From assembly GCF_000004075.3 (NCBI RefSeq), contig NC_026660.2:10292001-10356000 (forward strand): DNA of 64,000 nt. Reading direction: 5' to 3'. The notes under the pieces were generated by a model. That model did not search any database. It was not told the origin of the DNA and was given only the letters and a program-made list of their open reading frames with translations. Within the stretch, counting starts at the first letter, position 1, and each line of letters begins with the position of its first letter. The translations under genes and the position numbers were made by a program. Origin of the DNA: Cucumis sativus. Its lineage: Eukaryota; Streptophyta; Magnoliopsida; Cucurbitales; Cucurbitaceae. Positions 34,590-47,224 of this stretch are shown piece by piece.

Positions 34590-37500
34590 GTTTAATAATT
34601 CTTTAATGTAATTTAGATTAGGTATAAATATTTTTGTATATAACAAACCAAACAAAATTATGTACATAAACACTTATAAAAAGATCTAATCAAACATGTA
34701 AGTAATTAAAATTTAAATTTAGAAAATGTTTAAAAGAAATGTATTTTTAAAAAACATTTTTCTTTTGTTGAATAATCCAATTGCACTCTAAACCTAAGAA
34801 ATTAATAGACATAACAAGATGGTATGGAACTCAAAGCTCATGAGTCAAATTATTGAGTTTAAAAACTTAGAGACTCGTATCCATACAAAAGTCTGAACAA
34901 TTTAAAAATTAAGAATCTTTTAAACATAACATAAATTCATAAACTAAACTCATAAAATTCATTAAATTGATGAATTCGAACAAAGAGATTAAATTTGGAT
35001 TACCTTTGGACAGAAAAAACAAACAAATACATAGAACAATTCCCTTACTCAAGCTTTGAGCATACACAAGTAAAGTATGTGAATTTTATTTGAACGCTGG
35101 AAAATGTAACCTTGATAAAAAAATGGAAAAGATGGCAATGGATAATTTCTATCATCAACATAGAGAGAAAATCACATTCTTTAAATTCAAAATTCAAAAA
35201 CAACCTTTATACACTCAAATAATATGATTTTAGAAAGCCCTACAAGACTGTGGATGCATAGCCACGTCACAATCTACAATAATATGACAAAATTTTACAT
35301 AAAATTATAAAATTACATCAAACTATAAACTATGATAATTATTTGATAGATTGGACAATTCATATATACCACAAATATAACCTAATCCAACTCCTAGTCC
35401 TAGAACAAAATTGTAACTTTTTTTCTACTTTTTATTATTTCACAGTCTATTTTTTTTCCAAAAGGTTGCGCCAGAAAGTCATAAAATGGCATATATATTT
35501 GTTACAGTGAAAAAGAGGATATATTGTATTATAATTTATAAAGTAGCCTATTAGCCGACTTGAAATAAAGAAAAATGAATGGGAAAAAAGGAGAGAAAAT
35601 CTTGGGGGACCTAATATTACAAATATTATAGAATAATTATGATACAGAAAATGAAAGTGCAAAGTGTGGATCAAAGTATTAATTAATTAAATTGTGAATT
35701 AATATAGGGGAAGGGACATGGAATAATTGAGAATAAAAGTAGGAAAGTACACATAATATAAATATTAATTATATGTGTTGAGAGTTTAGGTTAGAGACAT
35801 ATTCGACTATTTGGGTATGGAAGGAAAGGATTGGAACAAAAACACTAGTTGAGTTCTATCAATCATATTCAGTTCATATTATGGCTTACAAAAACCATTA
35901 ATAAACATTCAATATTAAAACTAAAATTATGTTAAGTATTTGGATCAATTGCTCTTCTCTGCACATGACATTGTCACTTTGCCTTCTCTCTCCACCAACC
36001 TTTTTTTGTCACCTTCTCTTCTTAGACATAATTGTCCTTTCTTTTACTGTTTTTTCATTTCTCCATCTACTCTTTTTAATATCATCTTTTCAAACCATTT
36101 ACTTTTCTTTTATATCTTTTCTCAAGAAAATTAAAATTAGTATTCCTTAGCATCCCTTTTGTTAGAATCAAAATATCACTTGTTTGTAATAGTTCAAAAA
36201 CAACAACAACAACAATAATATCCTTCAATTTCATCAATAAAAAAACAACACTCGAACTAACCAATTTTTGGAATTTAATTAAAATGTAGCTCTTCTACAC
36301 TTAAGATTAATACAAATTAGTAGAAACTTTTTCTTTTTTTCTTTTTTCTGGTTGTTTGATCTTCCCGGCCAACTTGTGTAGGAGCAATGCTGTGTTCTCC
36401 CTCTTTTTCTTCCAAGTTTAATGCATCTTCTTTCCATATATATATAAATTAATATTTACAGTAATAGTTGAACCAAATTTTTAAAACAAGAAATTATGGT
36501 TTTCTTTCTTTTTAGATCTTGTTTTCAAAAATTGTAAACATTATATACATTATTGTATTATCAAATTTACCATCAAAAATAAATTTTAAATCTAAATTTC
36601 AAAATTTTAAATACAATAAAGAAAATAAGAATTTGTTTCTATTTTCTACTAAATTATTTGTTTTTCAAAATAGTTTTGGATCACGAACCAAATACAACAC
36701 TAATATTTCTTTTTAATCTACAAACATATTCTAAACAATGTTTTATTAGAAAAAAAAATCATTTATATTTAAACTTTATCAATAGAAAGTGTTTTAAATA
36801 ATAAATAACATTACAAACATTTTATCATATTATGAAATATATATATATATCCAATCAACGGGTGATAGCTGTTAAAACTTCATGATTTAACAAAGCTTAT
36901 TTTGGCAACAGAGAAAACATAATATACTTTAAATGATTTAATACAAAATCTTGTTAAAAATAAATAATTAATTATTGGAAGAAGATCTTAATTAAAGAAA
37001 GAGGCAGTTATTTAGTATCAAAACAAAAATACTCGAATGAATTGCAAAAATAGTCACTATTAAATTAAAGGAGAGAAAAAAAATAAGGAAAGAGAGAAAG
37101 AAAAAGCGATAGTTAGAAAAAGAAAAGGCATTGCCTTCGCGTAGAGGAATTTGTTGACCAGTTCAAACACTAAGATTGATGGTGACAAGTGTCGTTTTAC
37201 AAATGGTTGAACGTGAGAACTAAATTTGATTGGTCCAAGTCACAGCCTTCCTCACACGTGGAATTGAATCCCAGACCCTGCCCATATCTCCTGCCCCTTG
37301 CCCCACAAACTCAAACATGTCTGCCCCTTTTAATAATTCAAATAACTATTTTTTCATTTTGTAAAAATAAGGCTAAGAAGACTGAGCTAAAATAACTCAT
37401 ATTTAATCCCTAAAAATTCATTTAGTTTGAGTTTAAAACACCTATAAATTATTCACTACCCACTCTTATTATCGTGTCACACAAATAGAGAAAATTACCC

Positions 37501-40500
37501 CTATTTAGATCAGTAATGAGATGATTTTTCTAGTTTGACTAAAATTATAGTTAAATTTGATTCAAGATTTTATTTTTATTCTTTTTATTTAAAAAATCAA
37601 CCATTTATTTTGCAAGAATAGTAAATAGTAAATACGATGTATTTAAAAAATAAAATAAAAAAATGCGAAGATAGGAAGAAGCAACTAAACTAATGAAATA
37701 GCTGTATCTTTTTAGAAAGTTTGCTTCCACACAAATAAAGGAGGATGGTGGGAATTAATTGTGGTTTTCTCTTTTCTTTTTTTTTTTTTCTTTGGAATCG
37801 AAGGAATTAATAATTAATGTTTTTATTTTCTTTTCTTTTTTAGATGGAGTTGGAACTATGAAATTAAATGAATAATTTAGTGTTGGGAGGGACATGTGTG
37901 GTGTGGGACAATAATCTGAAAAGGAATTAATTGGGCCGGTGGGCCGGCCTGGTTGAGGTTAAAGAGATGGATCGGTTGTACAACCTAGCATTTGGATTTG
38001 TACAACGCCTTGTCTGTACTCTTCCTCGTGTATTTAATACGTGCCTCTTCACACGCCCTCCATCCATATCTCTACCAATGCTCAGGATCTCTTCCTCTTA
38101 CCTTTCATCAACCACCCCTTTCCCTTTCCTATTATTCTTTTCTTTTTTTTTTTTTCATTTCTAAGCAAAAGGAATAATTTATTTTTTCAAGTAAGTAAAA
38201 ACATAGAATAAATAATGAAATAAATGAAAATGAGTGAGTGAGATCATCAGAGTACTCATCATCTACTTATTACTTACTTCTTTTTATCTCTTGAATAGTG
38301 GGATTTGGCTCCTTTTATAAACGTTTTTTTCTATAATATTACACTTTTCACATTAGAGAGTTACGACCTTGAGGTTGAAGAACGACATCCGAGTTATCAC
38401 GCACAACTTAATTCTTTTCGTTTAGTATAATTAATTCACCTTAATTAGTTGGCTTGAAATTTGAAATATTATGACTTTTTCCTTTTGTGATGTGTGTCTA
38501 TTTCTCAATTCTCTTGGACTTGACACCAAGATCACTTATTAGCTTTGGATTGGAACTTTGACTAAAGATACCCTTGACGACATGTCCTACCTAAACTAAA
38601 ATTTAATACTTCTCAAGACATACTTAAAGAATAGAGTGAAGTAAAATTTTTGTGGTCGATTGAAATCTTATAATTAATAACATTATATATGTATATATGT
38701 ATGTAAAGCGAGAAACTAAACATTAGCAAATGTATTTAATGACTTGGAATTACAAAAATCAAAGCAATCCAATCAAACTTCTGTTAAGATCTTCTTGATC
38801 ATAATTTTCCATTTTAAAGAAATTGAAAGAGGAAAAAAGAAAAAAAAAAACAGTTTGATTATGTTAGAAATTAAAGTACATTAATAAATAAAAAGTTGAC
38901 AGGTCCTTCCCCATATTGTCTCCTAACTTGAAAACAAAATATTTAGGTTAAAAAGAGATGGTACCATAATATATATTATTCAGAAATGAAATTCCAACAA
39001 ACTCCAAAAAGCTTATTTTCTTTGTTGTTCAACAGTTATAGGAACCTGCCAAGAAAAACCAATTGAATTTATATAAATATATATGTATACATATATGTAT
39101 GTATGATTTCCAACTCAAATCAGGGCCAGCTCTCAGGTGATTTCAATTCAACACAAAAATCTTCTTATTATATATTATCAACATGTATAGGTGGATAATA
39201 ATATACTACACCTTCCTTAATTTGATGAAATACTTCATGTTTGCAACGTTTTGATTTTACCTTTAACCATCATCTATCACCTTGATTTTTTCAAAAGTAT
39301 TTAGTTCTAAAATTGCAAAAAAGATTTAGTATAGATGAAGGATGAGTTTTCCATTGATTTAGTATAGAAAGAGAAAATTTCCATATGTGGTGTTTCTCTC
39401 CTTCTCATTTTCTTCAATTTTTCAAAAGAAAACTCACAAATCATTTTTGGCTTTGCTAAGAAGAAACCTTTTTGCTATACTTAAAAAGATTCTATTTTTG
39501 TTTACAATCATCTTCCTCATGTCAATCTACATTTTCCATTTTTTTTGTTATTCCATTTTTATGTTTCTTGTTTTTAGTTATAAAACAAACATGGTCGTAT
39601 TATTAATTGTTTCTTTTAAATCATGCTAGTAAATAATCAAGTTCATGGACATTGGGTTTCATTTTGTTAAGAAAAGTAGTATTTCCAAATCCATCTTTTG
39701 AGTTCTGCAGTAGCCGAATCATCTCAACAATCCATGCCTGTTTGGATGTCACATTGTCTTCCATCTTTATTCAATATTGGCGATGTCCGATTGTTCTCTT
39801 GCTTGTAAATCTCCATCTTTTCAAGTCACTCATTCTCTTTTATTCATGTTCTTGTTAATAATGTTGAATAATCCTCAAATCCTTTGGATCTTTCAAATAA
39901 GATAAAAAAATGTTTTTAGTCTAAAGTCATGTTTAACCGTGATTTTTTTTTTAAATATACCTCTTGAAGTTAGCTAATTTGTTATTTGATATTTCTAATA
40001 TTAAGGGACTGTAAGTTGTTAATATGATTCTTAGAATAATATATGATTACGAGAGTTGTGGTCTGAAAACTGCCATTAATATTAATATAGAATATATCCT
40101 TTATATTCACTTTAGTCAAAGTTAGATTTTGTTCTAATAGAATAATGTACAATAACATGCTTTGTTTAATTGTGCTCAAGTATTGTTACTAAAGCAGTTG
40201 GTTTGTTGTTGTCAAGTTGAGTTAGTGGTCAATAGATATATACTATATAGGATGCTTCTTAGATGCTTAATTTTCAATACCATAATCTTATTATTATGAT
40301 AATAACAATTATTTTAATAGGAAGCAAAGTTGCAGTGACGTACGAGACTTGCATTGTTTTATTTTGTGCTACAAATTATACACTGAATTCCATATTTATG
40401 AAGTATACACTGAACTATAATCCATGAACCATCATTGTTTCAGGATTGCATCTTCATTTTTGTTTGTTCATTTCGAATTAAGGGCCGGAACCTTTTAACA

Positions 40501-40689
40501 AAAAAGAAAGGTTATCAATGAATGAATGTACAAATATTACGAGGTGTATTATTACGTATATATATTAAAGTGTTTATTCTTTATTTTCATATGGGTGTGA
40601 TGTATTAGAACATTATTGTTATTGAACTGGTTAGTGTAATGGTAAAAAGAACAAGACATGTATTTTATTGTAAAAAAATGTAGTAATTG

Positions 40690-41179
40690 AAGAATATACG
40701 ACAGAAAAAATGTCATAATTCACGAATTTGTGACATTTTCTAACTGTCGTCAATATCGAAACAACGATAATTTAATTTTATAAAAAACTATCACAATTGA
40801 TCTATCCTTGACGGAAAAAAAATGTCATAATATACGAATTCATGATATTTTGTAACTATCGTCAATATCAAAACAATGATATTTGCTTTCATAAAAACTG
40901 ACACGATTGGCATATCTTTGACAGGAAAAAATGTCATAATAAACGAATTCGTGACATTTTTGTAACTGTCTTTAATATGCAAATGATGACAGTTATATGT
41001 TGTCATAAAATAATAAATAATGACATTTATTTTCTGTCATGAAAATATTTATTGTGACAGTTTTAAAATTGTCATGGAAAGACTTTCCATAACAAGTGAT
41101 ACTAAAACTGTAAATAACTGTCACATATTTTATTTGCGATAGAAAATAACTGTCGTCACAAACCCTTTTTGTTGAAGTG
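40690..41179 (-). mobile_element. CACTA-type (En/Spm-like) transposon end with subterminal repeats
   Basis: Read on the minus strand from 41179, the sequence begins CACTTCAACAAAAAGGG and runs into TTTGTGACGACAG, like the CACTA-superfamily terminal repeat CACTACAA. Inside are three tandem units of about 110 bp, starting near 40699, 40809 and 40920. Each has AAAAAATGTCATAAT...ACGAATT...TGACATTTT, with GACAG/TGTCA words in both orientations, as expected for transposase-binding subterminal repeats. No opposite terminus or transposase frame is visible, so this is a fragment or a non-autonomous element. Confidence 0.5.
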
Positions 41180-43700
41180 ATCGTTTGAATGAAAACCGTT
41201 CAATATCTCACGGGGTGAAATAAATTTGAAACTATTGACATAAAAAACTATAAATTATCTAAGTAAGGCCTTTGTAAATTTGTAGTTTATGAAAGAACAT
41301 TATTCTAACAAAATTAAAAATGAAGTTCTAAACAATGTTTGTCACTTCTAAATAATGTTTGTCACACACACTCCATAAACTAGTAGCTACTTGCTTTTTC
41401 TTAAAAGCTATTAACCTAGACCCCCTCCGAATTACTTTTTTAAGATCGAGACCAAACGAGTGATTTACATGTGCTTCACAGGATGTGTTGGTCCAAATTA
41501 GCTTCTTTTGTTGAACCCATTTGGATCTCGTATATATTTCTTTTTTTATCTTATTATTGTTTTGATCTTCATCAATCAAGTTGTGGTTTAATGTTAGATT
41601 TGGATGTTTTGGTCTAAATAAACCTACAATTAGAAACATTTATGAAAATAATAATAAAAATTAGAAAGATGTGTACATTCCCATTCTTTATATAACATAG
41701 GCATGCGGAATGAGTAAAGGAACAAAATGTCAAGACAATTGGCTTGATTCTCATTCTTACTATCATATATGTTTGATTTTTGTTTCACTTTATATAACAA
41801 TTAAATTTACAATTTATTTCCAAAAGAAAAAAATGGAGTTATCTATAGGGTTTTAATATATGAAGAAAAATATAATAATGTGACAGCTATGTTAGATCCC
41901 CCCATGCAACTGCATGCATGTGCAAAAGGGTTAGAGAGTTTATTTTTGTTGGCTTTTCTGCCTTTTTGTTGGAATACTTTCACTGATGAAAGAAACATTT
42001 GAAAAAGTTTAAAATTTAACAAGCTAGGGCCCCTTAAATTCCCCACATATATATTTCTACATATGCATGTCTCACACCCCAAAAAAAGAAATTAAAAAGA
42101 TTTTGATACTACCTAAATATTTTTAAATTATATATACACAGTTCACTATTTTTTACTATATTATATTGAAATTTACTCATTAATTCTATATTTGGAGAAC
42201 ACATCTAGTTGCACCTATCTATCTATATATAAATATATATAGTCGAGGCAGCTGTCAAATTAAAAGTGTCATTTGCTCATGTAAAATTAGGACAGTATGT
42301 TGTGTTAAGTACTGCAGCCTTGTACTTAAATATTACTCTTCTATATTTATTTATTCATAATATTACAAAATACAAAGGACAAAATAGACATTAAATTTAT
42401 CATAATGGTGAAGTGGATTTATTTTAAGATCTTTTTTTAGGGTACAACAACTATATATAGATGATATTTTCATAATGTACTGTTTTCATTTTAGCAAAAG
42501 GAATTGTTTTTTTCTATATTGTACTCCATATTTCAGTACTACATCTTGTAATTTTATTTTTGAATAATATAATTGGATATATAATTTAATCCCTTTCTTG
42601 TTTATATCCACCTTAATTGATTACTTATAAGTTGGATGTTTATATGAGACAGGATGAGATAATGATAGAAATTAGAGGCTAGGGAATGGCTGATCATCAC
42701 CATATATATATATATATAGTTTTCCCCTTGTACTTTGAATGTGTGTGTGTGTGTTCATGTTTCTAATCAATAATTAAACAAGAAAAAAACTGTTAAATTA
42801 GTTAAAGACCAAATCAGATAATAATTGACCCTTATTGGACAGGGAGACAATTAAAAAACATACCACAACACAAGCACAAGCATATAATCAACATTAGTGA
42901 TCAAATGGGTCATCTCTTTAATTATTTTATATAACAAATGCCTAGTAATGCCTAGTACTAGTACAAAACATTACTAAACATTATGTACCTTCTTTTCAAC
43001 CATAATTTTTGACAAGGAGAGATGAAAACTCAAGATTCAAAATTCAAAATTCAGATTAGGTATTTTCTTGCATCTCTTACAAGAGTATTGTTACATTATC
43101 TTTACTTATCTTAAATAAACTGCTTGTTAAGAGTGAAATATATTATATCTCAACAAGCATAAATCAACAAAGATCTTGTCAATACATAGACAATTGCTTT
43201 CATTTCTTTTAAGCTTTTCTTCATGATGTTGTTATATATTTTGGATCCTTGCATATATATAGATATATTTTTTGACATCGATGTTTCAAACCTTACATGT
43301 ATCCCTAGTGAACTCTTGAAACAATGTTCATTGATTATTCTCAATCTAATCTACGGTTGAGGAGAAAGACCATTTATACATTCAAATGGAGATAGATTAT
43401 TAATACAAAAATAGATAAAATAAAAGTAAATTGTGAGAGGAAAAATGGATCTTGAATTATTTAGAGACAGACATGACTAACAATTGAGACATTTCATGGA
43501 ATGCTGAAAGTGACGTACTCACATGCTATGGTCTTCGAACTCAACTCCCAAACTTGTATCTCTGTCCAATCACAATTTTCCTTTTTTGCTCTTTTTTTCC
43601 TTTGAGAAATATAAAAATTAAATATCCTATCAACTTCCATTCAATTTCACTATTTTGATCGATCTTTTTAAATTATTTGACCAACCCACAAACACCATAA

Positions 43701-43708
43701 TATAAATT
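43701..43708 (+). promoter_or_regulatory. TATA box of the SAUR gene
   Basis: TATAAATT lies 79 bases before the ATG, which would give a leader of about 50 bases. This compact arrangement is typical of intronless SAUR genes. Confidence 0.6.
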
Positions 43709-43779
43709 CATTGAACACCCACATAACAAGGACCAAACTTTTTGTAGAATTATTCCACACATTGCCATTAACTTCCAAT

Positions 43780-44187
43780 ATGGCTAAGCATGTGACCATA
43801 GCCAAGAAGAAAAATGGCATTGTAAAGCTCAAGACCGCCGTTGGGAAGCTTCAAAGAAGCCTCTCTTTAGGTCGAAGGTCTGATTCTGGTCAAGATGAGT
43901 GTGATTATGCAGTTGGGGATGATGAATCCAGTACTCCGGTACCGGAAGATGTCAAAGAAGGGCATTTTGCGGTAGTGGCAGTTGATGCCGAGGAGCCAAA
44001 ACGGTTTGTCGTTCCGTTGAGTTGCTTGACAAATCCAACATTTTTAAGGCTTCTAGAGGCTGCAGCGGAGGAGTATGGATTTGATCATGAAGGGGCGCTG
44101 ACTGTACCGTGTCGACCAAGTGAGCTCGAGCGAATCTTGGCGGAGGAATGGGTGGAAGAGGAGGAGGAGAATGGGTGCATTTGGTGA
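43780..44187 (+). CDS. SAUR: SAUR family small auxin-up RNA protein
   Basis: A single exon of 135 residues, intronless as SAUR genes are. The start is the ATG of MAKHVTIAKKK; the reading frame stays open 5' of it but has no ATG there. The N-terminal quarter is basic (KKKNGIVKLK, LGRRS). The SAUR domain covers about residues 50-125: VPEDVKEGHFAVVAV, EEPKRFVVPLSCLTNPTFLRLLE, AAEEYGFDHEGALTVPC and SELERILAE. The C-terminus is acidic (EEEEENG). Typical SAURs are short-lived and inhibit PP2C.D phosphatases, which activates plasma-membrane H+-ATPases and promotes cell expansion. Many are auxin-induced, but I see no certain auxin-response element immediately upstream. Confidence 0.94.
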   Translation: MAKHVTIAKKKNGIVKLKTAVGKLQRSLSLGRRSDSGQDECDYAVGDDESSTPVPEDVKEGHFAVVAVDAEEPKRFVVPLSCLTNPTFLRLLEAAAEEYGFDHEGALTVPCRPSELERILAEEWVEEEEENGCIW

Positions 44188-44299
44188 TGGTGAGATTGGA
44201 GAAACAGTATAACCATGGGGGGTTTTGAAGCTATTGAAATGACCCAAGAAGATATCAAGAGAGGTTGTTTTTTTTTGTGGCTTCAACTCGTCGTGGCCT

Positions 44300-47200
44300 T
44301 TGTAAAACTTTTTACCAAATCGAAAATTTGGTATTTTGAGAATGGCTAATCAAAGTTTTATGGCCATTTGATAACATGTTCATTATTCTCAGTTGTGTTG
44401 TGTTTAATAATTTGGTCTCTCAATTTGGTATTCTTATGTGTTTAAAAAATGGTGTATCTTGTTTTCTATTTTCTGTGGGTTACTCTTCTTTCAACTCTCT
44501 TTAAATTGTGTGGAAAAATGTTTAGATCAAATAAATAAGTTGTGGTTTTGTGATCTTTTATACTTTAAAAATAACTACCTTCTTTACTTTTAATTTGATA
44601 TTATCATAACACAATCATATACCTATATACCAATGTCATAGTTTCGCATTCATATATATAAACTCTCACGTCCGCTACAATCTCATGATTCACATAAACA
44701 AGTTTTAGTAGGCTGTGGTTAGTAACTTTATTCATATCACACATCTCAATTTATCTATGCTAGTTATGCTGATGATTATTGGCAAGATCCAAAGTCCATC
44801 AATAAGATTGTCCACGAACATTAAACGCCCCAAAAATGAAATGTCAGTACTTCCAAGTTTAAGCCAAACTCATAAACATACATATAGCTATACTTGGTCT
44901 AAAGTCCAACAACGTTGAACGTTAAAAATAAATAACCCTAAAATCATTAGAGTGTAAACTATTGATTTTTTGGCTCTTAATCTCAAATTAATTAGTTAAT
45001 GTTTTGTTGATAACAAATCTGAGTTTTGTATTAACAATTTTATTATTTTGAATAGTTCATAACGTAGAGCTTGGAGCAGTGATTTTGACGTCTCTTGAAT
45101 CACCCAAATCGAAATTCAAACAAAGAAAATATTACTAAAAGAAGCCTAACAGAAAAATACATGAGATTGTGACATGGCAGCCAAATAAATAATCAATTTG
45201 AACCAATTAGCTAGACAAAGCTACCTGGAGCAAAGGAGGAGTAACACATACGACTTTTAAAGAAAATAAATTTAATATTATTATTTATCTTTGTGTCTAA
45301 CGGCTAGTTTAAAGAAAATGTAAAGTTATTTTATCGGGTTTTAAACAAATTATTTTAAAGACTAACATATTATTATATTATTATTTATCTTTGTGCTAGT
45401 TTTCCTTTTAAAATGGTAAGTTTGTTTTATTTGAGCGCAAATTATTTTTAAAAAGATATTATTATATTATTATTTGTGTTTGTGTCAGCTAATTTAGTTT
45501 AAATCACAACCATTCAATTTTCTTTTACGTACGTTTGACCTAAAATGATTTTGAATATCAATATTTTTTCTTTCTTTTTAAATACTTCATTTTTTTCCAA
45601 AATTTTTAACAACTTTATTCATTTTAAAGTCACCGTTGTTATTCTCTCTGAAACTTTTAATTTTCATTCTTTTAATTTTGTCTTTGAGAGAATTTATTGT
45701 GAGGATTAATTGTTGTGAAAGCTCAAAATTGTATACTCACTTTTTTAGATAGTTTTTTAAAACTTCAGCATATTGTAAGTTATAACGGTTGGATCCTAGC
45801 CCATGGAAAGGATTGGTTCGACTCTAATTTGTGGAAATAATCAAAAAAAAAAATTCAATCAAAATCCAAAGAAATATATATAAGTTTAATCAAACAAGTA
45901 TAAAATTAGTATCTTCTTTTTAACTCTTTTCTAATTACTTTTGCATTTAATTTTAGTTTGATATTTTTGTTGGTTGTGTTTTAATTACTTTTGCATTTAA
46001 TTTTAGTTTGATATTTTTGTTGGTTGTGTTTGATTGGATACTATATTTCATAAAACCTTTTCTTATTTAATTTAATTTAAACTTTTGTTAAAAAAATTAA
46101 TTAAATCATAATCACTCCTAGAGTTGTCATACCACTCGTCCAACGTAAAAGTCTTTCAGCAAAATTCCAGTATAAACATCCTCATTTCACATCACCAAAA
46201 AGTGAATAATCTCCAAAGCCATATTTCTTGTGTATTTCGAATCTCAACACTACACCTACCCTACTACATGAAAAGCAAGAGATGTGAGATAAACTATGAA
46301 AGACGTGGAAGAATAAGAACAACAGGATCCAAACACCAGGAAATTAATTTGTTGTTTTCACTGTGACCAAGTTAAAATGAACAACTCTCCATCAATTGAC
46401 GTTGATACATTCACGATACTAATACTTTTATTCTTTAGCACCACTCACTAGTATCAACCTATCCACCTTAATAAAATAAACTTTAGAAAGAAGGAGAGAA
46501 CTCGGGACTCGACATCAAGCCAAAGAGCCCACACGGCAAGGCCTCAAAAAGATGGCTAACCCAACTAAGTGCTACTCCATTGCCAACGACCTAACACAGG
46601 ACAGGTGTGATGATGTAGTCGTTGATTTGATGGAAAAATGTGATTTCATCTGGGATATGATTATTTATTTGAAGATGTAAAAAATGTTCATTTCAACATA
46701 ACGTGTTTATATAGAAGAAAAGGACAGACATTGGAGTTCCTTTTTTCATTTGTTTCCATCCAAGAGATAATAGTAAAAACAAAATAGCTTATCATGGCAC
46801 CACCACCACATACGGCAAAAATCTCAAAATATTATTGATTACAAGCTCGCTTTGCTACATTACTTAGGTAAGCTCGGGTGGAATCAAATAAGAAAACAAA
46901 ACCAAAAATAAAAGAGTCTGTCTGTTTGTAGTCTCGCACGCTGTCTGTCTAAACATAAATAATTAGACATCATATTGGCTCTATCTAGTTGGTTCAAAAA
47001 CCAACTAAAAGATATAGGGGTAACATTTGAATGATTAAACAAAAACATTTAATTACCTACTACGCCCGTTAAAATTCCTGGCTCGAAACAATAACCAAGC
47101 CCCATCATGTGTTCAAAAGACCTTTGGCTTGTTGTGTCAGGCACATCAAGCACACATGCTGGCCCATAAGCCACGGTCTATGGTATAGAGATTTTAATAA
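44300..47200. other. Intergenic region, SAUR to ABCF1
   Basis: 3' flank of SAUR followed by AT-rich sequence. Contains a 50 bp tandem duplication (listed separately). The last few hundred bases are probably the 3' UTR of the minus-strand ABCF1 gene. No other gene is seen. Confidence 0.5.
45932..46031. repeat. 50 bp tandem duplication
   Basis: The segment starting TAATTACTTTTGCATTTAAT is repeated exactly with a 50-base period at 45932 and 45982. Non-coding. Confidence 0.92.
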
Positions 47201-47224
47201 GGTAAACTCCACGATTTTACAGCT

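Larger units (their letters stand above)
32500..43690. other. Gene-poor region of about 11 kb
   Basis: AT-rich intergenic DNA with no recognisable coding gene. GC-richer patches occur at 37140-37330, with a G-box core CACACGTGG at 37255-37263, and at 37930-38130, with GGGCCGGTGGGCCGGCC; neither carries a convincing frame. A motif-rich segment at about 32620-32840 (ATGACAGTTAAAAATCGTC) resembles subterminal repeats of DNA transposons. A tandem duplication and a CACTA-like end are listed separately. Confidence 0.5.

Noticed and set aside
43711..43779. Upstream extension of the SAUR frame
   Set aside because: It has no ATG (begins with TTG) and would start before the probable transcript start; the SAUR N-terminus is MAKHV.
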